Positions 16,344 through 25,213 are shown, counted from the stretch's first letter. The stretch: 47,790 bases of DNA from Reyranella soli (GCF_007992495.1 NZ_BKAJ01000108.1:1-47790); one strand, 5' to 3'. Numbers and translations are program-made. Notes: generated by a model not told the origin, from the sequence alone.

Positions 16344-17174
16344 ATGCCGATGCTCCCTTTCGATCCAATAGAGCTGCGCGATTTTTGGCTGGAGGTCCGT
16401 CTCAAATATGCGCTCGACGACGAGCCGCGTGGGCCTGGTCCCAACAGGCCGTCGAACGTTGTGCATATTTCCCGCACCAACCACTCGGTCGGTCGGGTCT
16501 GCGACTTCGTTGATGGTTATCTTGTCGGGCTCTCGAGAGAACTCAAGCCGGCAGTCGAGAAGCACTTGGCGTGGATGGAAAGCGAGCCGGAGCCAGATCG
16601 CGTCATCTACATGGAGAACGGACTTACCTACGAAGGCTGGCTGGACTCGTTATATGACTGGCGTCAGGCACTTGGTTTGTGCAAGTGGCTCGGTCGAGGC
16701 GATCGCGCTTTTGCCGACCTCACGTCCGCCGCTGTCGCAGATTGGCAAGTCATCGAACTGGCGAGCCCCGCCTTGGCATTTCAAGCGCGTGCCAGTCGCC
16801 GCAATTTCATGGACATCCATCTTGCAGGGGCGCTCGCAGCCGATGCGCCGTTGATCGGCCTGAAAATCTACGAGGCTGCTGGAATGAAGGCTCCAATGGA
16901 GCCTCCGCCTTCGCCCGTCCGGTTCGGGCATTGGGCCTGTCGGCACCTCGTCGAGCGCGGGACTCGTGATGAAACCTTCGTTTCACGTGGCCGGGACATG
17001 CTGACTGCGAACCTGCTCCCCAGGTTCTACGAGGGAGGACGCATGTACCAAGTGGGACTGTGGCTGAAGGCTATCTATTTCGATAGCGGTGTGGTGCAAA
17101 CGCCGGAGCAGGCTTTCGCCAAGGCGTACGATTCGATGCCCGGTGTGCCACGGCCGGATTTCATGCCCGCATAG
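16344..17174 (+). CDS. Immunity-protein-like gene, upstream paralogue of the one after the toxin-like gene
   Basis: The 276-residue soluble protein is paralogous to the product of 19034-19855. By eye about two thirds of positions are identical, with long shared blocks such as 'LRDFWL.VRL', 'SLYDWRQ.LG', 'GDRAF', 'APLIGLKIYEAAG', 'PVRFGHWACRHLV' and 'LKAIYFDSGVVQTPEQ'. I cannot name the family with confidence; the helical, acidic, Trp-rich style and the position fit immunity proteins of polymorphic toxins. The start MPMLPFDP has an excellent CGGAGGT site 6 bases upstream, and the longer open frame is a shadow of tctC. The words before this start (CCGCGGAGGTAA) match the end of the toxin-like gene (CCGCGGAGGTGA). 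This hints that the duplication once included a toxin C-terminus. Confidence 0.75.
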   Translation: MPMLPFDPIELRDFWLEVRLKYALDDEPRGPGPNRPSNVVHISRTNHSVGRVCDFVDGYLVGLSRELKPAVEKHLAWMESEPEPDRVIYMENGLTYEGWLDSLYDWRQALGLCKWLGRGDRAFADLTSAAVADWQVIELASPALAFQARASRRNFMDIHLAGALAADAPLIGLKIYEAAGMKAPMEPPPSPVRFGHWACRHLVERGTRDETFVSRGRDMLTANLLPRFYEGGRMYQVGLWLKAIYFDSGVVQTPEQAFAKAYDSMPGVPRPDFMPA

Positions 17175-17302
17175 GCGCGCTTCCGCACGCTCGTTTCGAG
17201 TCTTCCGACCTCTTTTCACTGACAAGCTGTAACAGCTTCCACGGTGAAGCCGTCTCATTCACGGAGAGCCTGCCGCCTGCCTCAATGACAAAACTTCAGT
17301 GC

Positions 17303-17331
17303 TTGACAAAATATAACTATAGTGGTATTTA
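17303..17331 (+). promoter_or_regulatory. Sigma-70-type promoter of the toxin-like gene
   Basis: TTGACA (17303-17308) and TATTTA (17326-17331) are separated by exactly 17 bases in an AT-rich patch (AAATATAACTATAG) that stands out from the GC-rich surroundings. Transcription would start near 17338. That is after the first in-frame ATG (17335) and before the second (17371), which supports the second ATG as the true start. The rest of the 17175-17370 spacer shows no gene. Confidence 0.65.
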
Positions 17332-17370
17332 GTCATGGCGCGTGACAGTGTTGGTCCTCAGGGGGCGTTC

Positions 17371-19029
17371 ATGTCCAATTTCGGGTTCGATCCTATCTGG
17401 CGTTGGTTAGGTTCGGGACCGCTGCCGGAGGATGTGCCTGGTTTTAGGGTGCCCTCGGCCGACGTTGCGCCAGCCAGTGTACCTGGCTTGCACAATTGGC
17501 AACCACCCGCGACAGGCGCGGCTCCGTTTGCACCGGACGACACTCTGGCCGGTAAGGACGCCGGGCCGCCCCCGTGGTGGGAGCGTCCGACCGAGCCTGG
17601 TAACGTCCTTGAGGGCGAATCCCAGTCACCCTGGCATTGGCTTCGCGCGCCGACCGATGAGGTTCCGGGCTTCCGAGTGAAGCCAGATGGTTCGGTGCGG
17701 ACGGGCGAGCAGGGCGGCAATGTCAGGCTGATGGCTGGGGCGTTCGCTCCTATCGAACCGCAAGCGCAGCCGAATGAGGTCGCAAGCAGCAATGGCATGA
17801 CGTCGTCGGATGTCGGGCCAGCCCCGTCGCCACGTGCACCGCCGTCACCCTTTCCGGCCGGGTCGATTGCTCTTCCGGCGAGCGCCGGCGCCGGCGGGGC
17901 GGTCGATCTCGCGACCCTTATTGCGCGCGCTGCCCCCGCGTTGGCGGATGCAGTTCCCGCGTTGGCGGGTGCGGGGTCTGCTGCCCTTAGCTCATTGCCA
18001 TTCCTGTTCATTCCAACCAACACGCAGTCAGAGACCACCGATCGCAACGATGGGCTTCGCGCCCGTGTCCGCCCTGGGCAGAGGACAGTGGAGATCGAGC
18101 GACGTGTTGAGAAGGGCTTATTCAGCACCAGCTTCGGGGAGAAGTGGGAGACCTTGCCCGTCGAAGCCTGGCAGCACGTGGGTAGAGACGGCAGTGTCAA
18201 CACCGTCATCAATCACGAGCAGCTCAACCAAGCGCTGGGACGGAGTACGCCGGCGGAATCCAAGGACGGTGGCACGAGCGCGATGGCGCAATCGCCGAAG
18301 GACGGCGAGCCGCAGCAACTGCCGCCATCTGGTACCGGATCCGGCGCAGAGGAAGTCAACAAGCCCGGCATTGCCACTCCGCCGGCGACGGGATCCCTGG
18401 CGCCGACCCGGATCGACGCCAAGGTCCTCGAAGAGGCGAAGCAACGTGATCCCGAGGAGGAGCGCTTGCTGGCATGCCGCGCTGTCAGGGCAATGCCAGG
18501 ACAACCGGCACCGCCGGGACACTATGACGGGCCTGGTGGCGTTGAGACTGCCGTTGGCATTCGTGTGGGGCCGGGCTTTCCGGCACCCAAAGGTGGTTAC
18601 GATTACAGTCCCGACTATTTGCGCCACTTTAACGGCTACAAAGGGGAACTCGAACTCAAGAATAGAATCGAGAAAGCCGTTCCCTACGAACAGTTCGTCC
18701 ACTACGGAAATCCGGCCGGAGATCAGGGGCCGGATGTCTTGACGATTGGACCCGACGGACGGTTCATGGAATGGGATTCCCGTTCGCGTATGGCGACGCG
18801 CCGACTCGGGCCGGGCATGGCCAGTTCTGCATCCCTCAATTCCAAGGCCGCACAGGACTATGTGTGGAACGCCATCATTGCCCGCAAAGTTGCGCCAGAT
18901 GCCGGCGTCAAAGCGTTGCAGGAATTGGACGACGGCAACTACAACATTTGCACCGTCGGCACAGGCAATGCCTATGACGGCTACTTTGAATCTGTCCGTC
19001 GACATACTCCAACAGGGCCGCGGAGGTGA
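17371..19029 (+). CDS. Putative polymorphic toxin with C-terminal nuclease-like domain
   Basis: The 552-residue modular protein is not recognised as a whole. Two copies of a short module, W-x-W-L...VPGFRV, lie at 10-27 and 88-103, with a partial third (VPGL) at 38. An Ala/Pro-rich hydrophobic stretch lies at about 145-220. A small domain follows at about 230-292 ('RPGQRTVEIERRVEKGLFST'), then a Pro/Gly/Ser-rich linker. A distinct C-terminal domain spans about 410-552. This last part has E426/E428, GPD ending at D455, and E467-W-D469-S-R, reminiscent of PD-(D/E)xK nucleases with an unusual E-x-D in place of (D/E)xK. There is no signal peptide, PAAR, VgrG or Rhs part. The start at 17371 has AGGGGG five bases before it and fits the promoter. 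The stop codon lies inside the Shine-Dalgarno of the next gene. Toxin function is inference. Confidence 0.6.
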   Translation: MSNFGFDPIWRWLGSGPLPEDVPGFRVPSADVAPASVPGLHNWQPPATGAAPFAPDDTLAGKDAGPPPWWERPTEPGNVLEGESQSPWHWLRAPTDEVPGFRVKPDGSVRTGEQGGNVRLMAGAFAPIEPQAQPNEVASSNGMTSSDVGPAPSPRAPPSPFPAGSIALPASAGAGGAVDLATLIARAAPALADAVPALAGAGSAALSSLPFLFIPTNTQSETTDRNDGLRARVRPGQRTVEIERRVEKGLFSTSFGEKWETLPVEAWQHVGRDGSVNTVINHEQLNQALGRSTPAESKDGGTSAMAQSPKDGEPQQLPPSGTGSGAEEVNKPGIATPPATGSLAPTRIDAKVLEEAKQRDPEEERLLACRAVRAMPGQPAPPGHYDGPGGVETAVGIRVGPGFPAPKGGYDYSPDYLRHFNGYKGELELKNRIEKAVPYEQFVHYGNPAGDQGPDVLTIGPDGRFMEWDSRSRMATRRLGPGMASSASLNSKAAQDYVWNAIIARKVAPDAGVKALQELDDGNYNICTVGTGNAYDGYFESVRRHTPTGPRR

Positions 19030-19033
19030 AGCC

Positions 19034-19855
19034 ATGCTCCCATTCGACCCGATAGCCTTGCGCGACTTTTGGCTGCAAGTGCGTCTTCAATACACAATCG
19101 ACAATGAACCCCGCGTGCTTGATCAAGAAGCACCAGGGCTCACGCACATCTCTCACAACGGGTACGCTGGCGGGCAAACCAGCAGCCTGGTTAGCGGCTA
19201 TCTTCTCGGCCTTTCGAAAGAGCTCAGGGCGACGACGGACAAGCACATTGCATGGATGGAGAGCATGCCCGAGCCTGATCGCGCCATCTATATAGAACGA
19301 GGACTCACGAACGAAGGCTGGAGAGACTCACTATATGATTGGCGGCAGTCGCTCGGAGTGTCCCAGTGGCTGGCTCGGGGCGATCGGGCGTTTGCCGCCC
19401 TTACGGCCGCCGCAGCAGCAGATTGGCAGCTTCTGGAACTGGCGAGCCCAGCATTGGCGGCTCGGGCGCGCGCCACTCGGCGCAATTACATGAGCATCCA
19501 TCTTGCGACGGCGCTCGCAGGCGACGCGCCGCTGATTGGACTCAAGATCTACGAAGCTGCTGGAGCGACGTTGCCAATGGGTCTCGCGACCTCACCTGTG
19601 CGATTCGGCCATTGGGCCTGTCGTCACCTCGTCGACGGCGGAAGTCGCGACGCTGCTTTCGTTGCGCGCGGCAAGGCGATGCTAACCGCGAACTTGCTTC
19701 CTACGTTCTATCACGGAGGAAAAATGTTCGAAGCTGCGCTGTGGCTCAAGGCCATCTATTTTGACAGCGGCGTGGTGCAAACGCCGGAGCAGACCTTTGC
19801 CAGGGCGTATGACTGCATGCCCGGGATATCGCGTCCTGATTTCATCCCCGCTTAG
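19034..19855 (+). CDS. Immunity-protein-like gene paired with the toxin-like gene
   Basis: The 273-residue protein is paralogous to the product of 16344-17174. It starts MLPFDPIALRDF at ATG 19034, and its GGAGGTGA ribosome site contains the stop codon of the toxin-like gene. The two are therefore tightly coupled, the usual order for a toxin and its antidote. The last 35 residues are almost identical between the paralogues (ending RPDF-x-PA). The region near residues 30-55 differs most, which would fit specificity against different toxin tips. No signal peptide or membrane segment is visible, so it should act in the cytoplasm. It overlaps the YjbR-type gene on the other strand by 4 bases. The family name is not known to me. 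Confidence 0.75.
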   Translation: MLPFDPIALRDFWLQVRLQYTIDNEPRVLDQEAPGLTHISHNGYAGGQTSSLVSGYLLGLSKELRATTDKHIAWMESMPEPDRAIYIERGLTNEGWRDSLYDWRQSLGVSQWLARGDRAFAALTAAAAADWQLLELASPALAARARATRRNYMSIHLATALAGDAPLIGLKIYEAAGATLPMGLATSPVRFGHWACRHLVDGGSRDAAFVARGKAMLTANLLPTFYHGGKMFEAALWLKAIYFDSGVVQTPEQTFARAYDCMPGISRPDFIPA

Positions 19856-20172
19856 CGCTGCGTTGTCTCGATTGCACGTAACAACAGCTTCTTCAGATCC
19901 ACCGCACTCAGCCGGTCGACCCGCGCCAGCACCATCGGGTAGCTGACATAGTGGTCAGTGATGAAGAACGTGTCGGAACCCGCCTGCAGCAGGTGATCAC
20001 GCGTCTCGTTGCCGACTTTCAACACGACCGATCGGCCGTCCTGGTGCAGGCGGGCCAAAAGCTTGCCCTTATAGCGCCAGGCCGGCGTGCCGTAGGACGT
20101 GCCTTCCTCGACGCCGGGCAGTGCAGAAACCGTGCGGCGGATCGTGGCGAGGGAGAGCTTGCGCGTGGCCAT
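19852..20172 (-). CDS. MmcQ/YjbR-family protein
   Basis: The 106-residue protein of the YjbR (CyaY-like fold) family has 'TRKLSLATIRRTVSALPGVE' at the start, then 'TSYGTPAWRYKGKLLARL' and 'TDHYVSYPMVLARVDRL', a typical pattern. Members are small soluble proteins, some suggested to bind DNA. No specific role is established. The start at 20172 gives the family's length. The longer open frame (to 20253) would run into the alkylsulfatase upstream region and was not used. It is divergent from the alkylsulfatase with a 47-bp spacer and convergent with the immunity-like gene. Confidence 0.85.
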   Translation of the reverse strand: MATRKLSLATIRRTVSALPGVEEGTSYGTPAWRYKGKLLARLHQDGRSVVLKVGNETRDHLLQAGSDTFFITDHYVSYPMVLARVDRLSAVDLKKLLLRAIETTQR

Positions 20173-20219
20173 GGCGGACCCGCAAAGTGCGCCGTCACGC
20201 CTATGGGGGGAAGACAGAA

Positions 20220-22178
20220 ATGGCGACCGCTTCGGCCGTTCCAGTCCCGGCATCGCATCTCGACGTCGCCCGCGACGCCGAGCCCGCTACCCGGGCCGCC
20301 AATGCGGCGATGGCGGCCAAGCTGCCCTTTGCCGAGCAGGGTGACTTCGAAGCCGCCAAACGCGGCCTGATCGCGCCCGTACCGGATGGCATGGTGAAGT
20401 CGAAGAGCGGCACGGTCCTGTGGAACCTGGGCGAATACGCCTTCATCGACGGCGAGCTGGCGCCGGCCACGGTCAATCCCAGCCTGTGGCGCATGGCGCG
20501 CCTCAACATGGCCAACGGCCTGTTCAAGGTCACCGATCGGCTCTACCAGCTGCGCGGCTTCGACATCTCAAACATGACGGTGATCGAAGGCGACACCGGC
20601 CTGATCCTGATCGATCCGCTGACCACCGCCGAGGTTTCCCGCGCGGCGCTGGCGCACTACTTCAGCCACCGCCCGAAGAAGCCGGTGGTCGCGGTGATCT
20701 ACACCCACAGCCACGTCGATCACTACGGCGGCGTGCGCGGCGTGATCGACGAGGCCGACGTGAAAGCGGGCAAGGTCGCCGTCATCGCACCTGACGGGTT
20801 CATGGAGGCGGTGTCGGGCGAAAATGTGCTGGCTGGCCTGCCGATGGGGCGGCGCGCGCAGTTCCAGTTCGGCACCATGCTGCCGCGCGGCGCCCGCGGC
20901 CAGGTCGATGCCGGGCTGGGCAAGGGTATCGCCCGCGGCTCGACGGGCCTGATCGCGCCGACCATGAGCATCGTGCAGCCGGTCGAGGAGCACACGATCG
21001 ACGGCATCACGATCGTCTTCCAGCTCGCGCCCGAGACCGAGGCGCCGGCCGAGATGCACATGTTCTATCCGCAGCTCGGCGTGCTCAACATGGCGGAGAA
21101 CGCCTGCCCGCTGCTGCACAACTTCATTCCGCTGCGCGGCGCCGTGGCGCGCGATCCGCGCATCTGGGCCAAGTACATCGGCGATGCCATCGCCATGTAC
21201 GCGCCGGCGACCGAGGTCATGATCGGCCAGCACCATTGGCCGGTGTGGGGGCGCGAGGCCGTGCTCGACCATCTCGAATCGCAGCGCGACCTTTACAAGC
21301 ACATCCACGACCAGACCTTGCGCCTGATGAACAAGGGCTGGCGGCCGGCCGAGATCGCCGAGGCGATCGACCTGCCGCCGGGCCTGGCCGAGCGCTGGAC
21401 GGTGCGCGGCTACTACGGCTCGGTCAGCCACAACGTGAAGGCGGTCTACCAGCGCTATCTCTCCTGGTACGACGCCAATCCCTGCAACCTCCATCCGCTG
21501 CCGCCGGCGCGCGCGGCCGCCAAGTTCGTGGAGTACATGGGCGGCGCCGCGGCCGTCATCGCGCGGGCCAAGGCCGACTTCGCCAAGGGCGAGTACCGCT
21601 GGGTGGCGCAGGTCATGAAGGAGGTCGTTTACGCCGATCCGAAGAACATAGAGGCGCGCGCGCTCTGCGCCGATGCGCTGGAGCAGATGGGCTACCAGGC
21701 CGAATCGGCCACCTGGCGCAACGCCTTCCTCTACGGCGCGCAGGAGCTGCGCCACGGCGTCTTCCAGCTGCCGGTGCGCATCGCCATCGGCGCCGACACC
21801 CTGGCCGGGCTGTCGAGCGACATCTTCTTCGACCTGATGGCGATCCGGCTCGACCCGGCGAAGGCCGCGGGCCAGTCGATGGTGATCAACTGGCACTTCA
21901 CCGATCGCGACGAGAAGCTTGTGCTCACGCTTAGGCACTCGACGCTGACGTATCGCCTGGGCGAATGGTCGGACAAGGCGACGGCCTCAGTCGTCACCAC
22001 GCGCGACACGCTCGATGCCATGGTGTTGGGCAAGCTCACGCCGCCGCAGGCCATGCAGGCGGGCAAGCTCAAGATCGAGGGCGATCCCTCGCGTCTCGCC
22101 GTGCTGTTCACCGTCGTCGAGATGGAGCCCAACCCGCTGATGTTCGACATCCTGACGCCGGGCGAGGGGCGGCCTTAG
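20220..22178 (+). CDS. Alkylsulfatase (SdsA1/YjcS-type metallo-beta-lactamase fold)
   Basis: The 652-residue protein belongs to the linear alkyl sulfatases that release sulfate from alkyl sulfate esters. The N-terminal metallo-beta-lactamase domain holds the zinc motif THSHVDHYGG (162-171; H163, H165, D167, H168). A second metal-binding region follows ('MAENACPLLHNF', about 300, and 'MIGQHHWPVWG', about 335). The central dimerisation region (about 400-520) and the C-terminal sterol-carrier-like domain (about 530-652; 'INWHFTDRDEKLVL') complete the family layout. Unlike Pseudomonas SdsA1, no signal peptide is seen, so a cytoplasmic enzyme is likely. ATG 20220 has GGGGGGAAG upstream. With the nearby oxygenases it may serve sulfur scavenging, which is inference. 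Confidence 0.9.
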   Translation: MATASAVPVPASHLDVARDAEPATRAANAAMAAKLPFAEQGDFEAAKRGLIAPVPDGMVKSKSGTVLWNLGEYAFIDGELAPATVNPSLWRMARLNMANGLFKVTDRLYQLRGFDISNMTVIEGDTGLILIDPLTTAEVSRAALAHYFSHRPKKPVVAVIYTHSHVDHYGGVRGVIDEADVKAGKVAVIAPDGFMEAVSGENVLAGLPMGRRAQFQFGTMLPRGARGQVDAGLGKGIARGSTGLIAPTMSIVQPVEEHTIDGITIVFQLAPETEAPAEMHMFYPQLGVLNMAENACPLLHNFIPLRGAVARDPRIWAKYIGDAIAMYAPATEVMIGQHHWPVWGREAVLDHLESQRDLYKHIHDQTLRLMNKGWRPAEIAEAIDLPPGLAERWTVRGYYGSVSHNVKAVYQRYLSWYDANPCNLHPLPPARAAAKFVEYMGGAAAVIARAKADFAKGEYRWVAQVMKEVVYADPKNIEARALCADALEQMGYQAESATWRNAFLYGAQELRHGVFQLPVRIAIGADTLAGLSSDIFFDLMAIRLDPAKAAGQSMVINWHFTDRDEKLVLTLRHSTLTYRLGEWSDKATASVVTTRDTLDAMVLGKLTPPQAMQAGKLKIEGDPSRLAVLFTVVEMEPNPLMFDILTPGEGRP

Positions 22179-22188
22179 AACGAGCACG

Positions 22189-22259
22189 CTGTCATCCCGA
22201 GCGTAGCGAGGGACCTTTCCTGTTGCCTGAAAGGCCCCTCGCTACGCTCGGGGTGACAG
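22189..22259. repeat. Extragenic palindrome, family 'CTGTCATCCCGAGCG'
   Basis: The 30-base arms (22189-22218 and 22230-22259) match at all but two positions and end in CTGTCA/TGACAG, with an 11-base loop. This class of palindrome (TCATCCCGAGCG-TAGCGAGGG) is widespread in alphaproteobacteria. The copy sits between the alkylsulfatase stop and the liv promoter. A diverged copy is at 36466-36543. Confidence 0.85.
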
Positions 22260-22266
22260 CGGTCGC

Positions 22267-22315
22267 TTGACATAAGCCTGCCCGCCCCGTGTGATGCGTT
22301 GAGGGAGAAACGCAT
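22267..22315 (+). promoter_or_regulatory. Candidate liv operon promoter and adjacent palindrome
   Basis: TTGACA (22267-22272), a 17-base spacer and TGTGAT (22290-22295) form a good sigma-70-type promoter 47 bases before the livJ ATG. A 7-bp inverted repeat, ATGCGTT-N8-AACGCAT (22294-22300 and 22309-22315), overlaps the expected start point and could be an operator. A GGAGG ribosome site is at 22331-22335. Confidence 0.55.
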
Positions 22316-22341
22316 AACAAGCGGCATAAGGGAGGACTTTG

Positions 22342-23652
22342 ATGTCCATGGGTAAGGTCGCCCGCTTCATGGGCGGAATGGTGGCTGCCGTCGCAGCCTT
22401 GGGGGTCGCGGCTTCCGCATACGCCCAGGAGAAGAAGCTCAAGATCGGCGTCGTCTACGACCTGACCGGCCCCTTGGCCGGCGGCGGCTCGGAGCTGCAA
22501 TACATCGGCGCCAAGATCGTGCTCGACCAGTTCACCAAGACCGGCGTCGAAGGCTACAAAATCGAGGCGATCTATGCCGACGCGCAGAGCAAGCCGGACG
22601 TCGCCATCAACGAGGCCGTCCGCCTGGTCGAGCAGGAAAAGGTCGACATGCTGCTGGGCTTCTACTCCTCGGCGCAGTGCGTGCCGGTGGCGGCCCGCGT
22701 CGAGCAGCTGAAGAAGTTCATGTGGATCACGACCTGCATCTCCTCGGCGGTGCTCGAGAACCGGAACCTCAAGTACGTGTTCCGCGCCCAGCCGAGCGGC
22801 CAGCAGTTCGGCCTGATGACCATGGACTTCATCAACCAGAACGCCAAGGAGAAGCTCGGCAAGGAGCCGAAGGACCTGCGCGTCGCCATCATCCACGAGG
22901 ACGGCGCCTACGGCGTCGACGTCTCCAAGGGCAACGAGGCCGGCGCCAAGAAGGCGGGCTTCAACGTCGTGCTGAAGGAAGGCTATTCGGCGACCGCGCC
23001 CGATCTGTCGGCGCTGGTCACCAAGCTGAAGCGCGCCCGGCCGGACGTGGTCTTCCACACCGGCTACAACCCCGACATCACGCTGCTGCTGCGCCAGGCG
23101 CGCGAGCAGGGCCTGAAGTTCCAGGCGCTGGTCGGCCACGGCGCGGGCTACGGCGTCTACGAGAAGCTGAAGGAGGGCCTGGGCAAGGACGTCAATTACT
23201 TCTTCAACACCGACCCGATCTCGATCTGGCTGACCAACGAGAAGACGCTCGATCCCAAGCTGCCGCCCGAGATCAAGTTCGTCGGCGAGGAGTTCGACAA
23301 GGTGAAGCCGGGTGTGGCCATCCGCTCGGCCCATGTCGGCATGGCGGCGTCGAACACCTTCCTGTTCCTGACCGACGTGCTGCCGCGCGCCATCAAGAAG
23401 TATGGCGGCATCGATTCGGAGGCGCTGCGCAAGGCGGCACTCGACACCGACATCCCCGAGGGCGGCACCATGCTGGGCTTCGGCGTGAAGTTCGAGGGCG
23501 AGGGCCAGCCGATGGCCGGCCAGAACGATCGCGGCTTCCCGGTGATCATCCAGTACGTCGACGACAAGTCGTACGTCGTATGGCCCAAGAGCCAGGCCAT
23601 GCGCGAAGCCGTGCTGCCGTTGCCGGCCGGCACGACCTACAGCAACAAATAA
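22342..23652 (+). CDS. livJ: Branched-chain amino acid-type ABC transporter substrate-binding protein
   Basis: The 436-residue periplasmic binding protein has a signal peptide (hydrophobic core 'GGMVAAVAALGVAASAYA', cleavage after AYAQ). The Leu/Ile/Val-type ligand domain begins 'KKLKIGVVYDLTGPLAGGG'. Conserved stretches include 'GAKIVLDQF', 'AIYADAQSKPDVAINEAVRL' and 'VVFHTGYNPDITLLLRQARE'. The length is somewhat above the usual 370-400 because of inserts. The ATG at 22342 follows GGAGG by six bases; a TTG immediately before it is in frame but unnecessary. It is first in a five-gene operon. The ligand could be an amide, an aromatic acid or an amino acid. The gene symbol denotes family only. 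Confidence 0.88.
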   Translation: MSMGKVARFMGGMVAAVAALGVAASAYAQEKKLKIGVVYDLTGPLAGGGSELQYIGAKIVLDQFTKTGVEGYKIEAIYADAQSKPDVAINEAVRLVEQEKVDMLLGFYSSAQCVPVAARVEQLKKFMWITTCISSAVLENRNLKYVFRAQPSGQQFGLMTMDFINQNAKEKLGKEPKDLRVAIIHEDGAYGVDVSKGNEAGAKKAGFNVVLKEGYSATAPDLSALVTKLKRARPDVVFHTGYNPDITLLLRQAREQGLKFQALVGHGAGYGVYEKLKEGLGKDVNYFFNTDPISIWLTNEKTLDPKLPPEIKFVGEEFDKVKPGVAIRSAHVGMAASNTFLFLTDVLPRAIKKYGGIDSEALRKAALDTDIPEGGTMLGFGVKFEGEGQPMAGQNDRGFPVIIQYVDDKSYVVWPKSQAMREAVLPLPAGTTYSNK

Positions 23653-23673
23653 GGCCGTCCGGAAGCAACGGCC

Positions 23674-24429
23674 GTGCTTGTTGTCGAGGGTTTGGTCAAG
23701 CGTTTCGGCGGTTTCACGGCCGTCAGCAACGTGTCCTTCAAGGTCGATCAGGGCGAGATTCTCGGCCTGATCGGCCCGAACGGCTCTGGCAAGAGCACGA
23801 TCTTCAACATGCTCTCGGGGACCTTCCCGCCGTCGGCGGGATCGATCAAGTTCGAGGGAAGTGAGATCGCGGGGCTCGCCCCGCATCGCATCATCAATCG
23901 CGGCATCGGCCGCACCTTCCAGATCCCGCGGCCGTTCCGCAGGCTCACCATCTTCGAGAACGTCGAGCTCGCGGGCTTCTACGGCCAGGGCAGCCACAGC
24001 CGCGCCAAGGCCGACGAGGCGGCCGAGAAGGCGCTGGCCATGGTCGGCCTGCCGACCGATCGCCGCGCGCCGGTCGATGGGCTGGGTGCTGCCGGGCTGA
24101 AGAAGCTCGAGCTCGCCAAGGCGCTCGCCACCAGTCCCAAGCTGCTGCTGGCCGACGAGAGCCTGGGCGGGCTGGACGAGGCGGAAATGGACCAGGCGGC
24201 CGACATGCTGCGCAAGATCCGCGACGAGCTCGGCATCACCATCATCTGGGTCGAGCACATCATGGGCGTGCTGATGCGCGTGGTCGATCGTGTCATGGTG
24301 CTCGACCATGGCGAGAAGATCAGCGAGGGGCTGCCCAGCGCCGTGTCGAGCGATCCCAAGGTGATCGAGGTCTATCTCGGCACCGACGCCGACGCGACCC
24401 AGGCGGCCGCGGCCGAGAAGCGGCGCTGA
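23674..24429 (+). CDS. livG: Branched-chain amino acid-type ABC transporter ATP-binding protein LivG
   Basis: The 251-residue ATPase has Walker A GPNGSGKSTIFN (about 33-44), Q-loop 'RGIGRTFQIPRPFRRLT' and Walker B 'LLLADESLGGLDEAEMD', with a switch His in VEHIMGVLM. The LivG-specific C-terminal LivG/LivF-interaction tail is present. The ABC signature region reads 'GLGAAGLKKLELAKAL', where LSxGQ-type LivG proteins have 'LSGGQ/LPYGxQRRLEIARAL', so the signature is degenerate. The start is GTG at 23674, 21 bases after livJ. It should pair with LivF as a heterodimer on LivHM. Confidence 0.9.
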   Translation: MLVVEGLVKRFGGFTAVSNVSFKVDQGEILGLIGPNGSGKSTIFNMLSGTFPPSAGSIKFEGSEIAGLAPHRIINRGIGRTFQIPRPFRRLTIFENVELAGFYGQGSHSRAKADEAAEKALAMVGLPTDRRAPVDGLGAAGLKKLELAKALATSPKLLLADESLGGLDEAEMDQAADMLRKIRDELGITIIWVEHIMGVLMRVVDRVMVLDHGEKISEGLPSAVSSDPKVIEVYLGTDADATQAAAAEKRR

Positions 24430-24431
24430 CC

Positions 24432-25136
<705 letters not shown>

Positions 25137-25142
25137 GTCAGT

Positions 25143-25201
25143 GGACCGCGGGCCTCTAGGCCCGCTCATGATCATGATGCGGGCCTGGAGGCCCGCGGTC
25201 C
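25143..25201. repeat. Palindromic repeat, family 'GCGGGCCTC', inside the liv operon
   Basis: Arms GGACCGCGGGCCTC and GAGGCCCGCGGTCC enclose a central GATCATGAT-type symmetric segment, giving a near-complete 59-base inverted repeat. It lies between livF and livH in an otherwise tightly packed operon. A second full copy is at 37033-37085 and a half copy at 45121-45144. In both full copies the sequence just after the repeat is ATGAGGA, which supplies the ribosome site of the next gene. Confidence 0.85.
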
Positions 25202-25213
25202 GATGAGGAGATC

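Noticed and set aside
17335..17370. Upstream ATG for the toxin-like gene
   Set aside because: It lies at or before the predicted transcription start and lacks a ribosome site; 17371 has AGGGGG at good distance.
22192..24309. Minus-strand open frame (705 codons) opposite livJ/livG
   Set aside because: Spans two obvious genes and a palindrome on the other strand and resembles no protein.
23674..24429. LivG as an inactive ATPase because of its degenerate signature motif
   Set aside because: Walker A, Walker B and the switch histidine are intact and signature variation is tolerated in heterodimeric pairs with LivF; noted in the feature only.
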